Assembly: GCA_963829835.1 (NCBI GenBank) | Contig: CAWHKC010000004.1 | Coordinates: forward strand, 2,356,001-2,420,000 | Reading direction: 5' to 3' | Source of the DNA: Berkiella sp963829835 | GTDB lineage: Bacteria > Pseudomonadota > Gammaproteobacteria > Berkiellales > Berkiellaceae | DNA: 64,000 bases | Shown here: positions 25,833 to 35,839 of the stretch, one piece after another | How the letters are laid out: each line of letters starts with the position of its first letter | How positions within the stretch are numbered: the stretch's first letter is position 1 | The notes under the pieces: model-generated | Databases searched by the model: none | What the model saw: the letters and a program-made list of their open reading frames with translations, nothing else | What the model was told of the DNA's origin: nothing | Program-made: the position numbers and the translations under genes

Positions 25833-28763
25833 ATGGCCGTTCAAAAAGGACCAGAAAAGGTCGAAACAGATATTGTTAAGAAACTTGCGCAAGTCGTAAA
25901 CCCTGATAAGTCTTTCCATAGCTTTGTTGCTAAGCAGTTTAACACTAAGTTCAATTTGCAACAAAGAATTAAGATAGCCGGAGCTATTTCAGCGGCAAGA
26001 TTTCATGCTGTTGGCCAAGACCCCAATATGACTATTCGAAATCCCGAGTATTTTGCAAGAGCACCGATGAGATTAATTTTTGATGAAATTGATTTTCCCT
26101 TTAATGGCAAGAAAAAAGAGTTTTTTGAAAAATTGAAACCCCTCAGTAAGGTAGTCGATGCCGAGCTGAAGGCAAGAAATGCGAAGCAAACATCACATGC
26201 TACTTTAAAAGAAGCTAAAGAAAAAGTAACTGCCTTAGAAAAAGAATTGATAGCAAAACCTTTAGAAAACGAAAGGATCAACGGTGAATTAGAGAAGGCA
26301 AGAAAAGCGGTTACTGAAGCCGAAGATGCCGTTGTAAAAGCAGATAAGGATCATGAAGTAAAATTGGCAAAAGTTAATGAAGTTCTAGGACCGGATAAGC
26401 AATATTTTAGAGAATTCTTTAATGATTTCCCTAAAGAAAAGATGAAAAATGTTATTCAGACATTGCTTCCGTTCTATCATGAATATATGGTTAAAGTTGA
26501 AAATGACTGCAAAGCTAAATCGCTTAGTGTAGAAGAAACAAATAAAAGAATGCTCGAGGCAAAGGAAACCTTTAGAGGACATATTTCATTTCCCTTTGTT
26601 GAAACAGAGGCAAGTTATGTGCGAGCCGGAGATGGATTCGATGGAACGGCAACTAAGGAAATGCCATTAGCAGTACGTTTTTTACGTGAACAAGGTTTGA
26701 TTTTAGAAAGCTTAATCAGTGAGCTTGATGAAGCGAATAAACCCGAAAACTATGTGGCACCAAATGTCGATGATCTGAGGGGGCAAATCGAAGTACTATA
26801 CAACGAAGGAGAGCAAAATTATGTTACTTATCTTGAACAGGAAAAAAGCAAGATAAAGGAATTAGAAGATAATGTTAACACAATAAAATATGTCATTCTT
26901 CAAAAGCTTGCCAAAGGAGATCCTAACGAAAAACCGTTGACTGGATTGCTTAACAAAATTGCTTTTATAACAGATGATGTCAATAAGCTGAAAAGAAAAG
27001 GAACACCTATTACCGATAAAGATATTGAAGAGACTTTTAACCATATCGTAGCTGCTATATCAGAGAATCGCGCTTTGATCGATCCTATAAAAATGAATAA
27101 ATTAATGTTTGAAGCAGCAGCACAAGGAAATGTTAATACATTAAAAGCGCTTATTTCTATTGGAGAAGATATGACGGCCGTTAATGAAAACGGTTTAACT
27201 GCTTTAGAAGTTGCTAAAGTTAATATCACTCCTGAAGAAATGGAGGAACTTACTGAACTTGCTTATTCTAAATTAGCGAAACCAATTACAGTACCAAGTT
27301 TAGACGATCCAAAGACATATGCAATGTTGAAAGATCACGCTAAGCAGTTTCATTATAGTGAGAACTATCAATACTTTGAGGGAATGTCAGCAGTTGAAAA
27401 AAGTTACAATCAATACAAGGAAGATCCTTCAGAAAAAAACAAGCTAGATCTACTGAGCAATATTAACAAATTATATAATGATCTCATTAAACCTGATGAT
27501 GGTAGAGTTGGCTTTGAACTTGATGCGGTTGTGAAGTTAAATTTGCCTGATTCCATTCTTCCTCAAGGTTTTCACACAAAATTCCCATTAAAAGATGTTG
27601 GAGAAATAGATCAGATAATGGGCAATTTAAGAGACATTGATAAATTTTGCAAAAATTATGTGGTTGCATCCAATGCTGGTATTCCAAGTGGAGATAAACC
27701 TATATTGGATAGTCCTTTCCCAATACATCAATTAGTGAAAAATAGTAATATAGAATTTAATTCGAGAACCAAAGAGCTTTTAGGTGTTTTAGTTAAACAT
27801 AAAGATATAAATCAAAAAGATCCTGCAGGACAAACACCATTGCAAATTGCAGCAATGCAGGGAAATTCTTCAGTGATATCGGAGCTCCTGAAAGCAGGCG
27901 CAAATCCGAAATTAACAACCACCAATTACAAACGTGGCTTTTTAACAAAGCTTGGTGATGCCGTTGGTTCAATGTTAAAAGGAAAATTTAAAGGAGCTTG
28001 GGATGATGCTCCACCTCGTACGGCAGGTCAAATTGCTGACATTTCAGGTAATAAGGAATTAGCTGCAACACTTCTTGCTAAAGAGAGAACGTATGTCGCA
28101 CCTCCGGAACCTGAAAAACCAAAAGTACCAGAACCTGAAAAAGTACAAGAAGGACCTAAAGTAGAGTTAGGAAAAGCTCCAACTGTGGAACCGACATTAG
28201 GCGAACAACTTGGATTTAATATTGGCGATGTTGAAAAAGCAGGTAAAGGTCTTGAGGAATTGTTGGGACCTGTGCCTGAAATCCCCTCTACGACACCCAC
28301 AACATCGGGTCCAACCTCAATTGTGCCAACAACCTCAGACCCAACGACAACTGTTTCTACAAAAGATCCCCTTTTGGATGAGCCACCCGTATTACGTCTT
28401 TCAGAAAGTAAGCCCAGTTTTTTTGTTGAAGAATGTAAAAAGAATGTGAAGGCTCTATTAGATAGTAGAAAAGATAATGAGAATCCTTTTCAGCTGGGCT
28501 CTAATGAGATGGCTTTACTTCGAAGGATTATGGAATTACTAAAAGATGACTTTAAAGGGTTAGATCCTGCAAATGCAAAAGAATTAGCTAAATTTGAGAA
28601 TACGCTAAAAGAACTCCCTATCTATAAAGGCTCAAAAGAATCAATTAAAGGGGTTGTCGACGCAATCAAAGAGGGTAAAGTGCCTGAAGTTAAGATGCCA
28701 AAAGTTGGCGTTGATGAATCAACGGATAAAAGAAAATCATTGAAGGGTGGTTTGAAAAACTGA
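25833..28763 (+). CDS. large ankyrin/coiled-coil protein, probable effector (paralogue 1)
   Basis: 976 aa from ATG 25833 (GAGGGGG five bases upstream); a TTG at 25809 is not supported. Residues about 110-190 are a charged coiled coil. Single ankyrin repeats at about residue 425 (FEAAAQGNVNTLKALISIG) and 670 (GQTPLQIAAMQGNSSVISEL). A P/E/T-rich linker follows at about 760-870, and a helical C-terminal domain from SFFVEECKKNVKALL onward. No signal peptide. Shares the LPFYHEYM-K-VE region and the ankyrin region with the next gene. The IS just upstream may have replaced or moved its promoter. Confidence 0.7.
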   Translation: MAVQKGPEKVETDIVKKLAQVVNPDKSFHSFVAKQFNTKFNLQQRIKIAGAISAARFHAVGQDPNMTIRNPEYFARAPMRLIFDEIDFPFNGKKKEFFEKLKPLSKVVDAELKARNAKQTSHATLKEAKEKVTALEKELIAKPLENERINGELEKARKAVTEAEDAVVKADKDHEVKLAKVNEVLGPDKQYFREFFNDFPKEKMKNVIQTLLPFYHEYMVKVENDCKAKSLSVEETNKRMLEAKETFRGHISFPFVETEASYVRAGDGFDGTATKEMPLAVRFLREQGLILESLISELDEANKPENYVAPNVDDLRGQIEVLYNEGEQNYVTYLEQEKSKIKELEDNVNTIKYVILQKLAKGDPNEKPLTGLLNKIAFITDDVNKLKRKGTPITDKDIEETFNHIVAAISENRALIDPIKMNKLMFEAAAQGNVNTLKALISIGEDMTAVNENGLTALEVAKVNITPEEMEELTELAYSKLAKPITVPSLDDPKTYAMLKDHAKQFHYSENYQYFEGMSAVEKSYNQYKEDPSEKNKLDLLSNINKLYNDLIKPDDGRVGFELDAVVKLNLPDSILPQGFHTKFPLKDVGEIDQIMGNLRDIDKFCKNYVVASNAGIPSGDKPILDSPFPIHQLVKNSNIEFNSRTKELLGVLVKHKDINQKDPAGQTPLQIAAMQGNSSVISELLKAGANPKLTTTNYKRGFLTKLGDAVGSMLKGKFKGAWDDAPPRTAGQIADISGNKELAATLLAKERTYVAPPEPEKPKVPEPEKVQEGPKVELGKAPTVEPTLGEQLGFNIGDVEKAGKGLEELLGPVPEIPSTTPTTSGPTSIVPTTSDPTTTVSTKDPLLDEPPVLRLSESKPSFFVEECKKNVKALLDSRKDNENPFQLGSNEMALLRRIMELLKDDFKGLDPANAKELAKFENTLKELPIYKGSKESIKGVVDAIKEGKVPEVKMPKVGVDESTDKRKSLKGGLKN

Positions 28764-28778
28764 GCTAAGGATTATTAA

Positions 28779-30647
28779 ATGACTACTGGGTTAGATATAA
28801 TAGATGCTACATCAAGAATTGATACTATTGATGAATGTAAACGTTTTGCTAAAGATGTATCTACTTTAAGTCAGGAAGAAAGGGCTGCGTTTGCAGGAGA
28901 ATTAGCGAGAAAACGGTATGAGAATGAAAAGAAAATCCCTTTAGTATTTAGAAATGTTAATCATTCACCAAATATATTAATTATGCAGATTTTTAAAGAA
29001 AATAATTATCCTGTAAGCAGTGATAAATTAGAAGCATTCTTTAAAAACCCTAACAAAGATGAACTATCAATTGTTCCAGATAACGTTGTAAAAGCTTTAG
29101 CTCCATTTTATCATGATTATATGAACGATGTTGAACAAGAAAGTAAGCAGCAGGCAATTGCAAGCATTCTTGGGTTTGGCTCTGATAGACATAAAGAGAT
29201 CTTAACTAAATTGAAAGTTGACACATCAGGTCTTGAAGCTAATGATGTGAAAGAGGCGCTTGAACGTAAATTAAATGAATTGCCTGAGGATGAAGTTAAA
29301 AATATCAGAATGGATGAAGCGAAAGTCTCATTTATTGACCAAGTGGCTTTTGCATTTCTTGATCAAAGAGCGCATGAAATAATAAGAGAAGGTGTTGAAC
29401 CTGGTGATAATGTTAGAGCAAATGCTAACTTACAAAAAGAGTTTCGATTAATAAGAAAGAATCCTGAACTTCTTAGTGGTCTAGTGAAGAAATTAGATTC
29501 AGAAAATCACAATAAGTATAAACCACCTGTAATCGATTCTCAATTGCAAGGAAAAATTCAAGAGATATACGTGAGTGGAAAATATAATGAATTATTTACC
29601 AAAAATGCATTTACATACGCTTCTGAAGGCAACTTTAAAAAACTCAAACAATGCATCGTGGCTGGAGCTTCGCTTGACGCAAAAAGTAAAGATGGGAAGA
29701 GCTTGTTAAGTATTGTTCAGAAAAAGTTTAGCAAAGAACAGCTTAATGAATTGAAAAAAACGGAAAGTTCAATAAAATCAAGTATATCGATGGATTCATC
29801 AAGCAGCTCTCCTCGCCGCCATCAAGAACCAAACAGTCCCCGTGAAACGTCTTCAGAGGGCTCGCCCAAAAGTCCTCGTGGTAATCCCCTTGAACTTGCA
29901 AGCGGTTTTGCTAGTAAAGTTTTTAATACGATTCGAGGAAAAAAAGAAGGTTCGGAAAAAAAACAAGAACAACAAAAAGTTCAAGAACCACTAATACAAA
30001 CACAATCAGAACCTGTATCAGCAGTACAACCAGCGACGACTTTCAAAACTGCAAATGTTCCTACTAGTCCACGACCAACAGGTATTAAAATTGGTGGCAC
30101 CAGAACGCCTAGTCCATCTTCCCCAGAGTCGCCACCGATATCACCTAGAACTACTGCGCAAACAAATGGTAGGCCACGTGAAAATGAAGAGGATCAGCTG
30201 GCTAAACTTTCTCAGATGCAAAAACTTTCAAGTGACTTACAAAGTTCAATGGATGATAATTCAAAAGATAAGGGATATAGAGAACCATTACTGATTGCGA
30301 GTCATAGACAAACTTTTGGTGAAAAATGTAAAAACAATTGGTTGCCTGAGATTCTAAAAATACTTCAATCCGGGAAATTAGATGACAAAGATAAACCTTT
30401 AGTCACCTGCATTTATAAGGCAATTTTGAAGATGAATACTACCGATGTTTCCGAGAACTTGAATGTTTTGGTCGGCGGTTTTATTAAAAAGTATAATGAG
30501 GATAATAAAGACAAAAAAATTGACATAGATGAAGCCAAACTAGGAAAGCCAATTTTAGATGCGATTTTGCATGGAAAGTCGCCATCTGTCATTGTAAAAC
30601 AAGTAGATACCCCAGATAGTCCACATCAAAAGCATGGATTGCCATAG
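28779..30647 (+). CDS. ankyrin-like/helical protein, probable effector (paralogue 2)
   Basis: 622 aa. Begins 15 bases after the previous stop with AAGGA upstream, so one operon. APFYHDYMNDVEQESKQQAIA (near residue 108) aligns with LPFYHEYMVKVENDCKAKSLS of the neighbour, and the degenerate repeat FTYASEGNFKKLKQCIVAGASLDAKSKDGKSLLSIV aligns with its ankyrin repeat. Ser/Pro-rich linker at about 330-480 with SPR, SPK and SPE motifs that could be host phosphorylation sites. The helical C-terminal domain (FGEKCKNNWLPEILKILQSG) again parallels that of the neighbour. A diverged tandem duplicate; function unknown. Confidence 0.65.
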   Translation: MTTGLDIIDATSRIDTIDECKRFAKDVSTLSQEERAAFAGELARKRYENEKKIPLVFRNVNHSPNILIMQIFKENNYPVSSDKLEAFFKNPNKDELSIVPDNVVKALAPFYHDYMNDVEQESKQQAIASILGFGSDRHKEILTKLKVDTSGLEANDVKEALERKLNELPEDEVKNIRMDEAKVSFIDQVAFAFLDQRAHEIIREGVEPGDNVRANANLQKEFRLIRKNPELLSGLVKKLDSENHNKYKPPVIDSQLQGKIQEIYVSGKYNELFTKNAFTYASEGNFKKLKQCIVAGASLDAKSKDGKSLLSIVQKKFSKEQLNELKKTESSIKSSISMDSSSSSPRRHQEPNSPRETSSEGSPKSPRGNPLELASGFASKVFNTIRGKKEGSEKKQEQQKVQEPLIQTQSEPVSAVQPATTFKTANVPTSPRPTGIKIGGTRTPSPSSPESPPISPRTTAQTNGRPRENEEDQLAKLSQMQKLSSDLQSSMDDNSKDKGYREPLLIASHRQTFGEKCKNNWLPEILKILQSGKLDDKDKPLVTCIYKAILKMNTTDVSENLNVLVGGFIKKYNEDNKDKKIDIDEAKLGKPILDAILHGKSPSVIVKQVDTPDSPHQKHGLP

Positions 30648-30841
30648 GGGACTAGAGAGATTAAGTTATAAACTGTCCTAAATAACTTTTCATCATCTCT
30701 GCATAACTATTCGATCTAAGCTCATTGCATTAAATTCTTATAACAACTAGTATTTCCAGTCGAAAAGGTGACGCAGATCCTAAATCCCTGTTAAGCTATT
30801 TAGGCATTTTACTTGTGTGTATGCCAAGGAGTTCATGATAT

Positions 30842-31645
30842 ATGGCGTTAAGAAGTTTCAGAGTGATAGCAAGTTGTCTTTTTGTTTTAAGTTTGTCAAC
30901 TCAAGCTGCAGAATATCCGCTATTAACACCAACCAATCCCTATGATTGGTCGGAAATTATGGAAGTGCCCGCTCTAACGCATGAAGGTCATCAGATCCTT
31001 CATTTCAGCGGTAAAAATAAATCTTACAAGAATGACGTTAAAGCCACAGCAGTGGTGAATGAGTATTTTAAAGATGCCCAAGGTCTTGAGGCCGATGCTG
31101 AAGTGCTTCGCTATGCAAGCGATGCGGTCTCCATTACTGGAGGCTACTACATTGAAATGGGTGTTGGCACAGGCCGCTCAGTTAATTTCATTGCTGCCTT
31201 AAACCCCACCAAGAAGGTTTATGGTTTTGATTCCTTTGAAGGCCTTCCAACTGACTGGGACAAGGGTGACAAAGTATTTAAGGCAGGCACCTTTGGTTTG
31301 AAACATAAAGATGCCAAAATTCCCTTAGTCAAAAATGTTGTTATGTATAAAGGGTTATTTAAAGAAGTTTTACCGAAATTTAAACATCAAGTTTTAAAAG
31401 ATCATGCCATTGCTTTATTACATATCGATAGCGATACCTATCAATCAGCCAAAGATACCTTGGCTGCGCTGAGTGAGAATATTATGCCGGGCACGGTTAT
31501 CGTTTTTGATGAATTCTATAACTATCCAAAATTTGAAGAGCATGAGTGGAGAGCTTTTCAAGAATTTGTGAAAGAACGACACTTGAAAGTGCAGTATATT
31601 GCTTATAATAAGATGCATGAGCAGGTGGCTGTTAAGATTGTTTAG
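30842..31645 (+). CDS. exported TylF/MycF-like SAM methyltransferase
   Basis: 267 aa. N-terminal signal peptide (FRVIASCLFVLSLSTQAA, cleavage before EYPLL), then a class I methyltransferase fold: SAM motif YIEMGVGTGRSVNFIA, VYGFDSFEGLPTDW, acidic ALLHIDSDTYQSAKDTL and FDEFYNYP, the signature of the TylF/Methyltransf_24 family. An exported SAM-dependent enzyme is unusual, because SAM is not expected in the periplasm; in an intracellular bacterium it could act in the host. AGGAG 10 bases before ATG. Confidence 0.8.
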   Translation: MALRSFRVIASCLFVLSLSTQAAEYPLLTPTNPYDWSEIMEVPALTHEGHQILHFSGKNKSYKNDVKATAVVNEYFKDAQGLEADAEVLRYASDAVSITGGYYIEMGVGTGRSVNFIAALNPTKKVYGFDSFEGLPTDWDKGDKVFKAGTFGLKHKDAKIPLVKNVVMYKGLFKEVLPKFKHQVLKDHAIALLHIDSDTYQSAKDTLAALSENIMPGTVIVFDEFYNYPKFEEHEWRAFQEFVKERHLKVQYIAYNKMHEQVAVKIV

Positions 31646-31672
31646 TGACACGTCTACCGCGCTTTCCAAAGC

Positions 31673-31771
31673 CTACGTACCGCGGCTTGTCCGCAGTATC
31701 CAGTCTTAGATGCCCCGAAAAAGCTGCGGCACGTGGGGAAGAGGATGCCGCGGACAAGCCGCGGCACGTAG
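31673..31771. repeat. dispersed inverted repeat between convergent genes
   Basis: 22-bp arms at 31673-31694 and 31750-31771 with one mismatch (CTACGT.CCGCGGCTTGTCCGC). The middle part, GCTGCGGCACGTGGGG, is a partial third copy. GC-rich compared with the surroundings; probably acts as a transcription barrier for both neighbouring genes. Confidence 0.75.
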
Positions 31772-31778
31772 AGGATGG

Positions 31779-34700
31779 TTAATGCTGCGACCTATTCAAA
31801 ATTCTTCGCTCTGACTGTCCTGTGAGAGCCGCAGGTTGGGTTGAAGCAGGCGCTCTTATTTTGCTAGCTTTAGAGAATCGTAATACCGGCTGCTCTTGTT
31901 CAAATTCGAAAGCAGGACTGGATGCGCTTCTTTTGATGGAGCCTAAGTGAGTCTCTTCTTGATCTCTTTCAGATATCGCAAGCCTGCGCAGTTTATTAAT
32001 ATTGGATTTGTGTGCTGCATTTACTTTGACGACTTCTTCCATTTCACTTATCGATCGACGTGCTAAACGGCATAAATGTTCACCAGGCATATCGTCAGGA
32101 TTAACAAAATGAGGATTAGATAAATAGAGTGGCGTAGCATCAAAATAGGTTAATGTTTGATTATGCTTTAGCTTTTCTAATAAGACTTTAAGTACTTGGG
32201 GCTGTGCCTGGTGTCCATTTATTTCAACATGTTCAAGCTTAGCAGTTTTGCTTAATAATTCTGTTACAGCAGCAACTGAATGCTCTCCCATAATATTATG
32301 ATTTAAACTAAGCGATTTAACCGTGCCAGCGTGTTTTTTGGCAATGTTTGTACATAAACTAGTGATCGCGTCGTCATCTAGCTGATCATTATCTAAGTTA
32401 ATGTCTTTTAAGGGGGACTCTGTGTGACCAATAGCATTGATTAAGGTTTTTGAGAGAATTGGATTTAATGAAACATGACGCATACTCAATTGGGTGATTT
32501 CAGGTAACTGTGTACCGATGTTCATTCCAAGATATTGAGCGAGCGCAAAACGTTGCACTTTAGATGAAACAAGAAACAGACATGACATCTGAATCATTCT
32601 TATGCTATCTTCGTCATTAGCAATATCATCAGGATTGAGCACAATTTTACCTTGTGTAATGACCATTTTTAACCAATTTCTAAACCTTTCACTTTGATGA
32701 CGCCCTAATACTTCTTGCATAGTTAAATGAATATAATGCGCGTCATGAGATCTCGTTGCAGCAAAGACTAGTTGATTATTTCTGCAGACTGAAGGGTTTA
32801 TGACAGATAATAGTTGCAATAAGCTTTGTTGAATGACGGGATGCAGCTTGGCATGTTGCAATAGTAGATCTGCAATCATTATTTTATCTTTTAACTGTTC
32901 GGGGGTGTAAAATAAATGCGTTTTCGCAACGTGAGAAGCAAACAGAGGATGTTGACCAAAGGCAAGTGTTGCATAAAGCAAACTAAATACATCAGGATCT
33001 TTTACAAAATTAAGAACAGCTGATACGAGCATGGGTTGTTGAAAAGGCGTTAAACGCTTACGACCTGTCCTTAAAAGAGCTTGCAAACCTTGAGCACTTA
33101 CCTGTGGATTAAGGTGACAATAGAAAACTTTAAGTGGAGAACTTCCAATGATGCAATCTGCAATGGCACGGAGGCTTGTATCGGTGAGACTAGTTCTTGC
33201 CGCACTAAAATGTGTTAATTTATGGCATTTATTTTTAAGGCCAAGCATTAAGGCCATCATGCCTTTTTCGCCAAACCTAAAGCCATCTAATATCAGCATA
33301 GAGAAATCTTGAAGTTGATTTACATCGCCACCACATTCTTTCACAATCCGTGCACGCACAGAAGGCCATTTCATCGCCAGTATAAGAATATTTGGAACAG
33401 TGCCCATTTCATCAGTAATGTGATCATCTTCTTTAGGAAGTGCTTCAACAAGTTTATATGCATTGACTTCACCGGATGTTAAAGCTTTACTTAACCACTG
33501 TTTTGTCGTTTTGGTGACCGAACTCATTAATGTTGGCAATAGTTGTAGGGATGCTTCTTCTGAAAGACTTGTTTGATAACATAACTCGCCAGGAGCAAGT
33601 TGATGAACAGCAAAATAGCCAAATTGATCTGCTTCGGGGTGTAATTGAGCACAAGCTGGACATTTCGTTTGTAAATACTCTCTCGCTTCAACAATCAACT
33701 CAGGGTTATTCATTAACATGTAAAAGATCTTTGCGACATCCATTTTGGCATCATCAGGTAAGCTCAGGGTTTGTAATGAATCAACCTGAAAAGTATTATG
33801 TACGGTTAGTGATCTTAAAGACCAATATAGCCATTTTTTAGCTTCATCACTAATTTTGTTCAACTTGGCTTGCAAGAAATGTAAACTAAATCGTCTTAAC
33901 ATTCGCATGTTATCAACGGGCACTAGTATTTCAATTTCTTTTATAATTTGTTTGGTGATAGTGGGATTAGCGTAGGCAATATCTAATATTTGTTGTGCAT
34001 GTTGCAAAGTTCTATCATGAGGTTTAATGATAGTAAAATCAGGACTTAAAGGTGTTGGTTGTTGTAAATGCATGTTGGTAATTAAGGCTAAGTATAACCA
34101 ACATAACGCATTTTTATCGAAAGCCTTGAGATCAGTATTGAAATAATGACTTTGATATAACGGCAACTGTAAGGCATTTTGATCAAAGATCTTATCAGGT
34201 TCAGTTTTTGTTAACAGAGCTTTGTTTATTACCTGGCGAACATAATTTGAATAATGCGCTAAGCGATGAAATAAAGGTGTCAAGGGTGTATAAAGCGTTT
34301 GATAAATAACAGGTCCCCGATTATTTTCATGAATACTATGTGCTAAAAGGGGAAAAAATTGAGGCTGACTATGTGTGGCTAAAGAAAGAGATAGCCATAA
34401 TCGCATCTGATCTGGTAATGTATTTGCAGCGTATTGGATATAATCTCTAATAATCTTAAAAAGCTCTTCGTCTTCTTCTGAGCCTAATCTTGAAACTAAT
34501 CTTTGATGTAATAAACGTGTAATGGTGGGACATTCATAAGCGACGGCTTGTAGTCGCTGGCAAACTTGAAGTTCAACGCCGGTTGGCATGGTTATATTTC
34601 TTGGAATGAAGGCGGTATGATCTTCAAGTAGCAAAGTTAAAAACAACCATCGTCTGGCATTAAAAGTAAGCCCGTTTATGATAGCGTCATAATCTTGTTC

Positions 34701-35528
34701 TACCGAGGCTTTCGCAGCAACGGCTATGGGTTGCGGTGATCGTTCATTGAGTCCAAACAATAGCTTTTCACGCCCAAATCGATTAATGAGACTTCCCATA
34801 AAGACTAAGGCTTCACTACTTGGTGCTATAGATTGGAAAGTTTTGGGTTCGAGGGCATAAATATTGACTGTTAACCAACCAATCATTTCAGGTGAGCACT
34901 GTGCGATGGCTTGTTGTATTTCTAAACTCTCCCCCGGTCTGATAGGAAAGAAATTTGAAACAAATGGTGCAAAACATTGTTGGACTTCTTCTTGAAGGAG
35001 TTGATCTGCTTGCATTTGGTTTTGTTCTAAAAGCCCTTTAAATTGTTCTCTTAATTGTGGCCATTGTTGATACAGCATAACCAAATAAGCACTATGCGGT
35101 TGATAAGGATCTCCGATTTGTGGTCCAACAAAAGTTTCATGGTTTAATCTGATATTTTTGATAACTTTTTCTAAGGTTAAAGTAAAAGACAGCCATTTTT
35201 TTTGTTCAACGCCAAGGGGTGATAGCAATAATTTAAAAGACATCAGCGCGAGATCTGAATTCACCATGGATAATCTTAAAATAGCATCCTGGTTAAACTG
35301 TTCAATTAATTTGCTTGTTCCGCTTTCGGGGTATTTTTTAAATATCTGGAGTACACATTCGGCCATCCTTTTCAAATCAACTGTAGAATCGGTGTTGAGA
35401 ATAAAATCACCAATTCTGGCTCTTGCTATGAGAATATTTTCTCTGCATTGGGCCGGCGATGTTTCATCCATGCTGGCAAGATGAAGGGTCTCTATATCTA
35501 AGGGGGGGTATTCCTTAAAACCAATCAT
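31779..35528 (-). CDS. giant leucine-rich-repeat protein, probable effector
   Basis: 1249 aa from ATG 35528, with GGAGG five bases upstream (a start at 35558 is less likely). No signal peptide. Most of the protein is a helical array with recurring units such as LTFNARRWLFLTLLLED, LPDQMRLWLSLSLATHS, FDKNALCWLYLALITNM and ISDEAKKWLYWSLRSL (about every 110-120 residues). RNase-inhibitor-type LRRs occur at about residues 770-830 and 1085-1160 (LKDINLDNDQLDDDAITSL, VKSLSLNHNIMGEHSVAAV, LEHVEINGHQAQPQVLKVL). The C-terminus is Ser/Arg-rich. Looks like a eukaryote-style interaction scaffold; role inferred. Confidence 0.7.
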   Translation of the reverse strand: MIGFKEYPPLDIETLHLASMDETSPAQCRENILIARARIGDFILNTDSTVDLKRMAECVLQIFKKYPESGTSKLIEQFNQDAILRLSMVNSDLALMSFKLLLSPLGVEQKKWLSFTLTLEKVIKNIRLNHETFVGPQIGDPYQPHSAYLVMLYQQWPQLREQFKGLLEQNQMQADQLLQEEVQQCFAPFVSNFFPIRPGESLEIQQAIAQCSPEMIGWLTVNIYALEPKTFQSIAPSSEALVFMGSLINRFGREKLLFGLNERSPQPIAVAAKASVEQDYDAIINGLTFNARRWLFLTLLLEDHTAFIPRNITMPTGVELQVCQRLQAVAYECPTITRLLHQRLVSRLGSEEDEELFKIIRDYIQYAANTLPDQMRLWLSLSLATHSQPQFFPLLAHSIHENNRGPVIYQTLYTPLTPLFHRLAHYSNYVRQVINKALLTKTEPDKIFDQNALQLPLYQSHYFNTDLKAFDKNALCWLYLALITNMHLQQPTPLSPDFTIIKPHDRTLQHAQQILDIAYANPTITKQIIKEIEILVPVDNMRMLRRFSLHFLQAKLNKISDEAKKWLYWSLRSLTVHNTFQVDSLQTLSLPDDAKMDVAKIFYMLMNNPELIVEAREYLQTKCPACAQLHPEADQFGYFAVHQLAPGELCYQTSLSEEASLQLLPTLMSSVTKTTKQWLSKALTSGEVNAYKLVEALPKEDDHITDEMGTVPNILILAMKWPSVRARIVKECGGDVNQLQDFSMLILDGFRFGEKGMMALMLGLKNKCHKLTHFSAARTSLTDTSLRAIADCIIGSSPLKVFYCHLNPQVSAQGLQALLRTGRKRLTPFQQPMLVSAVLNFVKDPDVFSLLYATLAFGQHPLFASHVAKTHLFYTPEQLKDKIMIADLLLQHAKLHPVIQQSLLQLLSVINPSVCRNNQLVFAATRSHDAHYIHLTMQEVLGRHQSERFRNWLKMVITQGKIVLNPDDIANDEDSIRMIQMSCLFLVSSKVQRFALAQYLGMNIGTQLPEITQLSMRHVSLNPILSKTLINAIGHTESPLKDINLDNDQLDDDAITSLCTNIAKKHAGTVKSLSLNHNIMGEHSVAAVTELLSKTAKLEHVEINGHQAQPQVLKVLLEKLKHNQTLTYFDATPLYLSNPHFVNPDDMPGEHLCRLARRSISEMEEVVKVNAAHKSNINKLRRLAISERDQEETHLGSIKRSASSPAFEFEQEQPVLRFSKASKIRAPASTQPAALTGQSERRILNRSQH

Positions 35529-35788
35529 ACAACCTCCATTATAGCCAGTGAAAAACATATCTTTGGTCTTTGGTCTAATACTGCTTCGGTACCGGTTAAG
35601 TATTTCTTAAGCCTTTATTGTTACGATACATGAGTTTTTACTGTAAATAATTTATGTTCAGGGGAGTTTTATATGAGGTCAGAAAAGCAATTCAAAACAA
35701 ATTGAAAGACTTAAATAAAAAGGGCGGGGAATTGCTTATATAAGAAATGGGAAAAGGCTGACGTGACGTGGGGTTGATTTCTTGAAGA

Positions 35789-35823
35789 CCCTGACCCTAA
35801 CCCTCTCCCAAAAGGGAGAGGGG
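35789..35823. repeat. dispersed repeat, CCCTGACCCTAACCCTCTCCC type
   Basis: 21-bp motif at 35789-35809, then AAAA, then GGGAGAGGGG: a perfect short hairpin. Just downstream of the aminotransferase gene (minus strand), so a likely terminator. Same family as 22973-23128 and 38940-38976. Confidence 0.8.
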
Positions 35824-35839
35824 ATAAGATGTCGAGGGA

